In this document: positions 33,413-43,600 of the stretch, piece by piece
Layout of the letters: each line of letters starts with the position of its first letter
Position numbering within the stretch: the stretch's first letter is position 1
NCBI GenBank assembly: GCA_934047225.1
Contig: OW204012.1
Location: forward strand, 11,718,001 to 11,782,000
DNA: 64,000 nt
Origin: Ypsolopha sequella
Taxonomy: Eukaryota > Arthropoda > Insecta > Lepidoptera > Ypsolophidae
Reading direction: 5' to 3'
Notes under the pieces: model-generated
Told to the model about the DNA's origin: nothing
What the model saw: the letters and a program-made list of their open reading frames with translations, nothing else
Database searches by the model: none
Program-made: the position numbers and the translations under genes

Positions 33413-33526
33413 AGTAAATAATGCACATCGTATCGTAGCGTCATCTCTGTCGCACGAAGCACTAACAGTCCGGTGACAGAGACGGCGCTCTACGAAGCCG
33501 AAGATAGCCGATGTGCATTATTTACT
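33413..33526. repeat. hairpin with 18-bp arms
   Basis: 'agtaaataatgcacatcg' and its reverse complement. The middle holds a further weak pair 'ctctgtcgcacg' / 'ggtgacagag'. Confidence 0.75.
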
Positions 33527-33579
33527 TCTATGTCTTTGGAAAATTTGTTCAATATGATCAGACTTGACCACAAAACAAA

Positions 33580-34290
33580 ATATGTCCGTGCTGGGCAACA
33601 ACGAAATTAGCGCTCCAACTTTTTCTCTACATTGTCCACACTCTAGTAACATGAATATAGTTCGTGATGCCCTGTCCACACTAGTAACGCAGATAAAGTT
33701 TAGCCATCGAAAGATGAGACATGTGTTTTTAATAAAACATGTGTTTTTGTTTGCAGCCCCGAAAATAACTGACTTGCTTAGGAAACAGTATCACTCGTTG
33801 GGAAGAAAAAAGTTGTCAAAGTATCACAGATTTTAACGTGACCCTTACTTTGGCGGTGTGACCCATTGGGAATATAAAAATTTTCCCATCGAGTAACAGT
33901 GTATGGGTTGGGTATTATTCTCATTTTTTTTCCAACGAATCACACTGTGACATATTAGCGTGTGACTGGTCGGGAACAAACGACTGAACCTAATCAACTT
34001 CTTCAATCCTGCGAATGTGTTGTGTATCTCTCCTAAAACCACCCCGCGGACAACCGTCCTCAGGCGTTTTTTGGTTCGTAAACAATCCTATTTTTGTTTG
34101 TGGTTATGATGACGTATTTTGACAGAGAATGTTTAGCTGTTTTGAGTGAACACGCAAGCTACCTAGGGACTACAGTGATAAGGCTGTTTTGGCTGTGGAT
34201 GATATTGACAGGGGGATGCCGCTATGTAACAAGGGTTACGTATTATCATAGACTAAGTATTACTATGTATATATACTAACAGTTCCCATA
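33580..34290. other. no gene seen
   Basis: Short direct repeat 'gtccacactagtaac' / 'gtccacactctagtaac' at about 33636 and 33675. The open frames have no recognised content. Confidence 0.4.
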
Positions 34291-34299
34291 CATCAGTTT

Positions 34300-34640
34300 G
34301 TAGCCACAAAAAAGGTGTAAAATTCTAACGAAATCTAGATGGCGTTGCTAAATCTTCTAATGAACACGATGCCAAAAGGACCGATTGGTGAAGCTAGTGG
34401 CACAGCGATGTCACGTAACATATTTAAAAATAATTCCCACTTCGATAATAGATGGCGCAGAAATATTCACTGTTAGTATTGCCAACTTAGCGCCATCTAG
34501 TTTTTCTAAGCAAAGCTATTACAGCCACATGTGTACGTGGTAACCATGAGAGTTTACTTGCAGCTAATTAAACAAATTATGCTTATTTGCAACATTTGGC
34601 GACACCTAGTGTTGTAAGAGCGCGTAAAAAATTTGCTACG
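34300..34640 (+). mobile_element. dispersed element, inverted copy at 42115-42470
   Basis: 'gatagatggcgcagaaat', 'aattaaacaaattatgctta' and 'ttgcaacatttggcgacacc' match the reverse complement at 42185-42460. The repeated 'gccatctag' on both sides suggests inverted ends. Confidence 0.75.
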
Positions 34641-34649
34641 CCTTGATAT

Positions 34650-35195
34650 ATATTTAGTCTATGGTATTTTTATGTTAGCAGCATCAGTTCCAATTTTGAT
34701 CACGACCAATCCACGCGCCAAAAGCCTTGTTTGTGCGGTTACGCTACTGTCATTGTTGTCAAATAAGTAAATATTTATAAACATGCTATGCTATTTGTTT
34801 CAAACATTCTGAGAAACGTGATTTTGTTCGTGGTTGTGTTTGTGACGCGTGACGTTAGTAGTGAAACAAATGTCAAAATCGTGAATATTGTTCAAGAAGT
34901 GAAAAAACGCATCTGTGACACCGAAATACGTTACACACAATATCTTTGCTATCGGGGATTGTTTTTATCATCTGATTCAAACCAGTGTTTGAAGCAAGAT
35001 TGAATTTGCCGCGTTTTTACAGTCTCATCTTTCAACAGACAGACTGTAACTGTTAGCAACACATAGACTTCTGCATTTCCCCGTGAGCTATGCTATCTAT
35101 ACTCCAGGCGGGTAGTTCTACCTTCCCTGTGTGCGTGGCGTCCTCTTCCGTTGGCGTCCCTGTAATTAGAACGAGTATCAGAGGTGTTCCGAGTG
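34650..35195. other. no gene seen
   Basis: A 71-codon plus frame at 34788-35003 starts with a hydrophobic stretch, but I do not recognise it and no support is visible. Confidence 0.35.
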
Positions 35196-35204
35196 TTACT
35201 CCCA

Positions 35205-35345
35205 AAAAGATTCGGTCGATCGTTTATCGTTCGAGCATACGTCCTCTGACGCACGCACACAGAGTGTGATAGACATGGATATACGACCGAACGTTATTCG
35301 ATCGAATTTTGTCACTAGTAGACCCTTCAACGCGGTGGTCTGTCT
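35205..35345. repeat. 'gattcggtcgatcg' foldback, copy 1
   Basis: 'gattcggtcgatcgtttatc' at the left and 'atacgaccgaacgttattcg' at the right are partly inverted. Copy 2 is at 36055-36160. Confidence 0.65.
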
Positions 35346-35549
35346 TGCACCCGGGGAACGTCCTTATACCATAAAGAAATTTGAATTCTATTATGAACAG
35401 AAAATCACTTGTACTATCCCACAAATTTATTTAGAACTTCCCGACCGGTTTCGCCTTTATGGCATTATCAAAGAAATTATTATATTTATTCTATTTTGAA
35501 ATCCCCCTTTTCCCCTCACGTAGATCTTTCCCTCCCCCAGGTTGACTAA

Positions 35550-35640
35550 ACTTAATGTAAGCGTACTATCCTTGTCTTTTCGATACAGAAAGAAAAAGGC
35601 AGAACGCTTACATTAAGTTGTGCCGAATCGACACCAATAA
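35550..35640. repeat. small foldback 'cttaatgtaagcg'
   Basis: 'cttaatgtaagcg' and 'cgcttacattaag' flank 'ttgtcttttcgatacagaaa'. Related to the element at 48527-48675. Confidence 0.65.
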
Positions 35641-35649
35641 AGGGGCTGG

Positions 35650-36050
35650 CTTCTAATATAGATTTTGCATTTATTTATTTTATCTTCCAAATATTTAGCA
35701 GATCCTCGAAAGGTATGATTGGTGAATCAAGTTGTTTTTTTAGTTACTTTTTAATCTCTCTCAATTTAAAATGGTCTCCTATGAATAATAAAAGCTATGG
35801 TTATGATTTTGGGTTCAATTTAACTTGAAATCTTAGTCTAACTTACATTGTATCGAAAACTGACAAGTTCTTGACCAAAAACATTTTTAAATCAATTTTT
35901 TAACTTTACGACGCGGTAATAATAGCGGCATTTTGTTATAGTACAGTCTTTTACACGTCACGGCAAACCATGATAGTTCTTTCTACGCCTGCGTAAAGGT
36001 GATAATCCCATAGCAAGATACCTTCAGATTTCGATGCAACTAACTCGGCA
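35650..36050. other. no gene seen
   Basis: AT-rich, no match found in the window. Confidence 0.4.
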
Positions 36051-36054
36051 CTTC

Positions 36055-36160
36055 CAAAAAGATTCGGTCGATCGTTTATCGTTCGAGCATACGTCCATCT
36101 CTGGACGACCATATACGACCGAACGATATTCGATTGAATTTTGTCACTTCGGAGTAGCCT
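36055..36160. repeat. 'gattcggtcgatcg' foldback, copy 2
   Basis: Same ends as 35205-35345 with a shorter centre ('catctctggacgaccatata'). Confidence 0.65.
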
Positions 36161-36519
36161 TCCAAGTTTGATAGAGTCAAGGGCGGATACAGCACGGGCA
36201 ATCATGGGGCATGGCCCCTCTAAAATTTTCGGCCTTAGATCTAGATATTAACGGCCGTAACTCTAAAAACATCGACACGAGGCCAGAAGCCCACATGCCA
36301 AATTGGATCCGCCCTTGGACAGAACATCCAAACTCTTCGCCACAACCTTAGAAGGTCAGACAGTCCAGTTTGAAGCTCTATGGTATTTTCTAATATAAAC
36401 GAATGCAAATAGAGAATAGCCAATTCCAGAAGAAGATGGTTAAATTTTGTTAATTTTGAAAATTGGAAAAATGTAGACAGGGTTTTTCGCATTGTAAAAC
36501 GTATTTGGTTCTAAATATG

Positions 36520-36854
36520 ATCAAAATGATCGAACCAAATACGATTATGTTTATTCTGCAAAATCCATCGCTATGAATACTCTAAATATTATTAGAGTGC
36601 AATACAAACTAGAAAAGATCAGTGAGAAACAAACCCAAAGACAAGAATTTGAAAAAATTGGTAGCGCGCTTGTCTTGATAACAAGAGGTCGCAGGTTCGA
36701 ATCCTTGCCCAGGGAATTTTTTCAAATTCTTGTCTTTGGGTTCGTTTCTGATTGATCTTTTCTAGTTTGTATTGCACTCTAATAATATTTAGAGTATTCA
36801 TAGCGATGGACTTCGCAGAATAAACATAAACGTATTTGGTTCGATCATTTTGAT
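36520..36854. mobile_element. long palindrome with a tRNA-like loop
   Basis: Arms of about 140 bp (36520-36659 and 36715-36854) are complementary with only a few mismatches. The 55-nt loop (36660-36714) is tRNA-like: 'ggtagcgcgc' (A box half), an anticodon-type stem 'cttgt'/'acaag' with a 7-nt loop, and the B box 'ggttcgaatcc'. The 5' half of the D arm and the acceptor stem are replaced by the long arms. Confidence 0.85.
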
Positions 36855-36859
36855 AGATA

Positions 36860-37320
36860 TTTTACGACGAACTAATCTAGTAAAGATATAATGTGCATAC
36901 AAATCTTCGCCATTGTTCGTATTTCCGAGAACGAGCCGAATCATAAATTGTAAGAGCCTAGCATTTGGAAACTTTTTCATAGTACCGTGGCTTAGTGAGA
37001 TTATCGTTACCTGGGCGGATAGTCCAGTAAATGAAAGATTTGAGGTCGAATAGGAGAGATGACAGGGTAAATAAAATATTATTCTATTTAGTCCGTCTTT
37101 AGATTATCAAAAAATATTGGACAAGTATTTTTTAATAGTATTTTCATATTATTGACACTCCCCCCCTCCTGATAGAACAAATCTTTTTTATATTTTCCCA
37201 AAATAACTAAACTCCTGAACTTACTAATATTGTTCTTATCCATTGTCTAATAAACGTGGTCTCTTTGAAAAAATATTTATCACGGATTCTTTTGAATTTG
37301 AAATATGTCAGTTTCCTGAT
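36860..37320. other. no gene seen; fragment of the TAGTCCGTCA MITE
   Basis: 37055-37140 ('gatgacagggtaaataaaat', 'tagtccgtctttagattatc') is the end of the family at 15185 with its flank. Confidence 0.5.
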
Positions 37321-37889
37321 ATATTCCCAATTTTCACCCAGTAAATTGACTGGACAAGGATACTAGCACCAAATTTAGCCAAGGTATCGAAGGTGTATTG
37401 ATAAATGTTAGCATAGGAGCGCCCTAAAAAAAATATTTTTTCTCTAGATTTTTTCCTTCTAAGTTTTTTTAAAGCTGTAATTGATTTTCATTATACAGGC
37501 TGACTTTTAACCAAACCCCGATAATTTTAGAGGTTATTAGGAAACGTTAGCAGAACACATTTTAAATGTAAAAACAATAACAATTGGAAATAAAAATAAA
37601 TTAGATAACGTAACTTGGAAATTATAATTTATGGTTATCCTGGCCATTCCAATTCAAAATAGTGCAAAATAGTGAAATCAACAATGAAAATAACTTCGCG
37701 TGCTCTAATTGTCTTTTCTCTTCAGGTGACCATGATTTCTTTGGATTTTACGGAAATCTTTAAGTGGCTCTAACTTTTTTTTAACTTAATGAAATTAGTT
37801 TTGGATGTTTATTATGAAACCAGTTTATAGTCTTCTGCAATCTATCAAATTATCGGGGCTGCATTAAAAGTCAACCTGTATATTATATA

Positions 37890-38155
37890 TAAGGTCTTTC
37901 AATTTAAATGGAAAGTAATTTAGGAGGTGATTCAGTATCGTTAATACATCACATTCCACTGCAAAGTACTTTTTTTTGCGCGAACTTTTTCTTCACTTGT
38001 CCATACAAACTGAGTTAGCTGATCGGACCACTTTGTACTGAGAAGTGAAAAAAAAGTTCGCGCAAAAAAAAGTGCTTCGCAGTGGAATGTGATGTATTAA
38101 CGATACAGAATCACCTCCTAAATTACTTTCCATTTAAATTGAAAGACCTTATATA
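37890..38155. mobile_element. foldback element, inner 1
   Basis: 'aaggtctttcaatttaaatg' and reverse. Arms about 110 bp with one or two mismatches, meeting at a short centre around 'gagttagctgatcggaccac'. Confidence 0.88.
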
Positions 38156-38159
38156 CAAG

Positions 38160-38428
38160 GTGTAACAGAAAGGTGTTACCATATTTGAAGAGCTTATTCA
38201 GTCAATGGTATAGTCTATAGAACAACTTTTACTATGGAACCAACCCTGAAATCTCAAAAAAAATCTGCCCTTCCATACATTTCGGCCGAGCGGCATTGCA
38301 TTTTTCTATGAAACAGCAAAAATTTTTTTTCGAGATACAGGTTTTGTTCCATAGTAAAAGTTGTTCTATACCATTGACTGAATAAGCTCTTCAAATATGG
38401 TTACACCTTTCTGTTACACGTTGTATAT
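38160..38428. mobile_element. foldback element, inner 2
   Basis: 'gtgtaacagaaaggtgttac' and reverse. Arms about 85 bp ('attcagtcaatggtatag'). It directly adjoins inner 1. Confidence 0.85.
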
Positions 38429-38794
38429 ATTTTTTACTATTAATTTTTACCAACAGCTTTAAAAAAAAATAAAAGAAAATATATCTTTTTCAGAGAGCTC
38501 CTATACTAACACTTACCAGTACACCCAAAGGTACCTTCATACTAAATTTGGTGCTATGATCTACACCGTAACGGTAATTAAAAAATACAACTCTAAGCCA
38601 CTGGTCTATAAAGAGAAAAAGTAAGTCATAGAACATTTGAAAAAAAACAGAACCGGAAGCAATTTATTAGAGGAGTCATTTTGACTGTCTATAGGCGACC
38701 GGAAGTGAACAATCTGTCATGGATTGTATGGAAAGCGGAAATACGAGTTTTGCCGAAGAGTGGCGAAGATTTCTACGGGCATTAATTAAATGGT

Positions 38795-39150
38795 ACAGGT
38801 ATCGGCACGGTTTTTGAGGTACGAGCAAAAGTAGTGGGGGATAGTTACGTACACTCGCGCACGTAATTGTTTAGCAAGATTTTATGAATAAACATTTCCT
38901 TGACTGTCTAGTCAAAAAGTTTCTTTTCGGCATCTCGGTAACTAGACTGCGCAAACGCGCTCTACTAAAAATATTTGTGTGCGCGACTGTACCCAAAGGC
39001 CGTGAGGTAACAGCGTCTAACAAACTAATCACAGCCGCGCGGCGCTTGCCCTCCCGTCGCGCCCCCCTTCTGTCCTCCACACAGTCCCAATAAATGACTT
39101 CCCCCACTACTTTTGCTCGTACATCAAAAACCGAGCCGATGCCTGTGTGA
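38795..39150. mobile_element. foldback element, about 350 bp
   Basis: 'tacgagcaaaagtagtgggg' at the left, 'cccccactacttttgctcgt' at the right, arms about 50 bp. The centre is GC-richer with frames on both strands that I do not recognise. Confidence 0.75.
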
Positions 39151-39247
39151 TATTGTAAAAAAAATTGGATTCTTGTACTACGTAGGTTTTGTAAAGGATA
39201 TTCTTTTACCATATTTTGTGGAAAATACTAAAAATAGTATAAAATAC

Positions 39248-39522
39248 ATCGCCACGACATAAAACTTCGAGGAGTGTTCAGAGGTGTCTCCTGGTGTGAA
39301 TTGTTAAATGCAAGCCACAATCCACACTCGTAAACCCACTTTCCACCAAAGATTATTCTTCGTTATTCTTTTTGCCCGAAGTACGTCGATATAATTCACC
39401 GCCCACGTTGGGATGTGAGCGGTGAAACGTGGGTGAACAAGTGTGGACTGTGACTTGCATTGCACGTCCACACTCGGAAATATCTCTGACACGCCCTCGA
39501 GGATTCACGTCGTGACGTTTTT
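39248..39522. mobile_element. foldback made from SINE-like ends
   Basis: 'cacgacataaaacttcgagg' at the left and 'ctcgaggattcacgtcgtga' at the right. The 'cgtcgtgacg' end and 'cagaggtg' are those of the SINEs at 29309 and 30907, here facing each other. Confidence 0.65.
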
Positions 39523-39524
39523 TT

Positions 39525-40420
39525 AACCAACTGCTGTTTATTTCGTTTAATCAACGCGTCAACCAAAAAGGCGGGCACTATGAAATTAGCATAACTGATC
39601 CCTCGTTATATTTTGAGCTACTTTGCGCCCTTCCTATTAGACGCTATCAAAGTATAGATAAGTAACAGTATTATGTCTTCATACAAAACGGCCGAAAAAC
39701 GCGCTTTCAAATCTCGGCATACACTTGTAGTAGTAAGAGGATGGCATGCCCTAGCAACTTTTTTCATTACCCGTCCAGCACAATAAGTCTAATGGCAAAG
39801 ACCTTATTTGCTTTTCATAGAGGCGATTATATGTTGGCTCTTTGGCCTCTTGTTCTTGGACGCGTAAGACTAGTGATCACGCAGCGAAACAATAAATTGG
39901 TGTGTTTTTAGCTAATACTGAAATATTTTGTAGAGAAAAAAATATTGGATTTAGGTAACATCCCTTCATATTTCTATTGCCTATTTTATAAAAAAAAATC
40001 GAGTTGATCTCTTAACCGCGTTTTTAAAACGAACGTTTGAAAACCAAAAAAAGACGGTGGAAAACATTTTTTTTTTGACAAAAGTATATATCTTAAAACA
40101 TTGTTTATAGGTGGAATCCCTAGATAAAAGATCGATAAATCAAATATATTTTCTTCAATATGAGAAGAGACCTAGTTTCTTCCAATGAACCCTTGAAAAC
40201 CTGGTGTTGTTGATGTTCTAGCGTCAGTATCCCGTTAAGTACGGACGCGGAGAGTGTAAGACGCCACCCGACTCCCGCGCATTTATGTGGGCAGCCCTAA
40301 TGTGTGCGTCTGCCAAGCGTTGTTTTAAAGACACTGCTACAGATGAAATACTGTTACTTTTCTCTACTGAGATCAGAAAAAATTAAACCAAAATAAGTAA
40401 AAAACGCACAGCGTCTACGC
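39525..40420. other. presumed 3' flank of the Rab gene
   Basis: No other gene is seen. TTTATT (minus AATAAA) occurs near 39536; whether it serves the Rab transcript is unknown. Confidence 0.35.
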
Positions 40421-40483
40421 CATCACACCCGCCTTCTCAGTTGACCCGAATCGAATGCTCCTGCGCATGACAAGTTAGTACTG

Positions 40484-40609
40484 TTAGTTGGACCGACCGG
40501 TGGGCAAGGTCTCAGAGTCAGAGTCATACGAACGTAGTGACGACATGAGGGTAGTCGCCGACAGTTTGAGGAGGGAGCTCGCTGTAGACACGAACACTTG
40601 GTCGATGCC
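40484..40609 (-). CDS. Rab exon 5: C-terminus without cysteines
   Basis: Minus-strand acceptor ...CTCCCCGCAG. Encodes [16 protein letters not shown], a serine/threonine-rich tail and the end TLPTGRSN, then TAA. GIDQVF is the normal Rab helix after the SAK region, so exon and frame are secure. The lack of a terminal CC or CXC is real in this reading unless another splice form exists. Confidence 0.85.
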   Translation of the reverse strand, partial: GIDQVFVSTASSLLKLSATTLMSSLRSYDSDSETLPTGRSN

Positions 40610-43600
40610 CTGCGGGGAGAACTTGTATTTAACACTCGTAATCTGTAAGATTTTTATTTTTTTTATTTATTATTTACATTTATACTACACAATCTTTACA
40701 GGCTAACCTAATGCGATTGGTAACAAATTACATTTAAAGCAGTTTTTGCGAACTCAGTCAGAGAACAACTAAACAAATCGGTATCCGTAAGGTTGTCGAT
40801 TCTGTTGAAAAGATGGAGTGCCTTTACAACAGGTGACTCTTTAAGAACATTAGTGCGCGCATGCTGCACGCAAAACAACTTGTGATTTCTCGCGCGAAGA
40901 TAGTTATCCGGCACAAACAGCTTCAAGGACGCTAGCAACCGCGGATTGAACAATATACCTCGCAAAACTTTAAAAAGATAAATTAGTAGCGCCAGGTCTC
41001 TCCTCACTTCCAACTTATTATATCCAACCATACCTATAACAAATAGGGTTAAGATAAAACAAGATAGGTCCGAGCCACGATCTGAACTGCAATCTATTGT
41101 TTTAGCAGAAGGTTTAAATAGTAATGAGGTATGTGTCATGTCATAGATTATGTTTTTTTAAATTGGGCGTAAGCCGACTATTAGAATTCATTTAATATTT
41201 ACAACACGCAAAAGTGCTGCACATTTAGAAAAAAAAAAAAAACTTTTTTAATGCATGTGCTCGTAAAGGCCCACTTTTTATGCATCAAAACCGAACAGAA
41301 AGTCGATTATTTTGCCCTAGGGCATTATTATTATTATTTTTTAAATTTGTTTGCAATGGTTGGCTAACCTGCAGCTTTTCCTGTGTACCATAGATGTTAT
41401 ACTTTTTTTTCCACTGTTTAACGGCTCTGGATACAATCCTTTTGAGCCAATCATAATTTAAAGTTCACAAGATTATATTTGTTTTCATTTCCTCACACTA
41501 TACATTGAAAAAAGTAGTATGATACACGGGCGTAAAAGCAATAAATTACTCGGTTACGTTTAAAACACGAGCGTAGCGAATAAATCGTCCTCGTAATTTA
41601 TTCCTTTGCGCCCTTGTAGCATAAACTACTATTATCGCTGTTTTGATCTTTGACCTAGATGTAATAAGACGTAAAATAAAACAACCTTTATTCTGATCTA
41701 GGTAAGCGGTTGTATTGTAGCCAATTTATTAAACACGACAGAAAAAGTTTGTTGGTTGAATCAACAAACAATGTGATGTGATTTGGCATTCATAGTAACT
41801 TTGCGCCCCTTGGTATCCAACTTGTATTATATGAGAAGTTGAACCCAATGGATAAAACAAGTAATTACCTGGTCATGCAACGCGGAGGTCTCACAATACG
41901 TGGCGCCTATGCTAGCCGCGTATTGAGTGGCTTCACCCGTGGTCACTTGCCGACATTCCTCTAAATCACATTTGTTGCCGACTAGTGCTAGAACCATGGG
42001 TTCTGTGACGTTACTGTAAGAATAACAGAAATTATTATTCAAAAGGCCAGCTCGCTAGACTGACTATCTAAAACAGAGAGCCTTTAGTGGCTGGATGAGG
42101 ATAGATCGACTCCATTAAGGCATCGACTAAGATTACTACGTATAGACCGACAACTCCCATACATCAAGGAGTAACGAATTGTTTACGCGCCCTTACGACA
42201 CTAGGTGTAACCAAGTGTTGCAAATAAGCATAATTTGTTTAATTGGCTGCAAATAAACTGTCACGGTTACCAAGTAAACATGTGGCTGTAATAGCTTTGC
42301 TTAGAAAAACTAGATGGCGCTAAGTTAGCAACCCTAACAGTGCAGCGCCATCTATTATCGAAGTGGGAATTATTTTTATGTTACGTGAAATCGCTGTGCC
42401 ACTAGCGTCACCAATCGGTCTGTTTTAGCATCGTGTTCGTTAGAATTTTACACCTTTTTAGTCTATGATTAAGAGGGCGCCGAGAAAAATAATCTAAAAC
42501 GACAGTCACTGAATAATATTGAATAATATTTCAATGATAAATAAATAAAATATATATTTATTATCACAGAGAATGTATCTACACTTCCGCCGCAGCGAAT
42601 ATTAAAAATAACTTATGGTGTAAGAAACAAAAATATCTAAAGTAGGCCCAAAATATAAAAAAGATATTGGGGTTTTAGTCATTTCAATAACTTAACTGTC
42701 GAATTTTGTCTCAACCACAATTCAAGACAATCACAAACGTTATAAAATACAATTGGGCCGTTTCACATTTTTAAAATTTTGTCTGGTAAAATAAATATGA
42801 TTTTTTCTCCTAAATTCAATAAATACGACCACGATAAACAACGACCACGAGAGAACAAGCGAGGCGTCTAATCGTTCTACGCTCGGCGCAGCCTTAAGGT
42901 TACACATTACACGGATCGGCACCAGACCATCTCAAAGTAAAGCATTGAAATATGAGCTTTAAATTGTGTTACCTACGTGACATTTTTGTACTAGTGTGGC
43001 TAAGTATGGTGATAGGGCTCACAACCTATTTGTATACTATACATTTGATGTATAGTATAAGTTTAATTTAAAAAAAAAAGACATGATCTTGCCAAGTTTC
43101 TTGCCCGTTCTTCTTAGCAAGACTAATCGAATGGGCGGAGGTAGGCATGTATTTATATATGTAACCTATTACTATGTAGTATATAGGATGGGATTTGGTC
43201 GGCTGCCTGGATTCGTGCTGGGGGCTCGGTTGGTGATCATTGAACCTGTTCCTGGTCCCTGGCCGGGTCTCCGGTATGGGTTCGGGCGGTTGATTGGATT
43301 TCACCTTGTATAATAATATTTTACCTATAATTTTAATCGTATATATATTGCTACATAAATTAAAAAAACATTTAATCTAAGTAGTTCATGTACATTTATT
43401 ATTTTATTACATATATTTTTATAAGATTAAAATTTGACTTGTGAAACGTGTATTATATATACCTACTTTGCAAAATAAACTTTTTGAATTTGAATTTTGA
43501 ATTTTTGACCCATCGCACTGGGACGTGATAATCTTCGGTGAAATGTGGGTTTACGACTGGAACACCTCCGACATCCCCTCGTTATAAAGGTATGGTTGAA

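Larger units (their letters stand above)
33075..33575. mobile_element. foldback element with internal repeats
   Basis: Left 'gtctgatcatactgaacaaa', right 'atttgttcaatatgatcaga'. It includes the 54-bp tandem pair (33195-33302) and the hairpin 33413-33526. Confidence 0.65.
37325..38565. mobile_element. large foldback containing two further foldbacks
   Basis: Outer arms, about 150 bp and diverged: 'ggatactagcaccaaattta' on the left, 'taaatttggtgctatgatct' on the right. Inside stand the complete palindromes 37890-38155 and 38160-38428. Confidence 0.7.

Noticed and set aside
34788..35003. 71-codon frame with a hydrophobic start
   Set aside because: It might mimic a signal peptide, but there is no homology, no splice sites and no clear context.
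36660..36714. A functional tRNA gene
   Set aside because: The 5' half of the D arm and the acceptor stem are missing, the T stem has an extra base, and there is no class II variable arm for the apparent UGA anticodon.
40423..40635. 70-codon minus-strand frame over Rab exon 5
   Set aside because: It is a different frame from the one required by the exon 4 to exon 5 join (GIDQVF). The cysteines in it are not part of the Rab.
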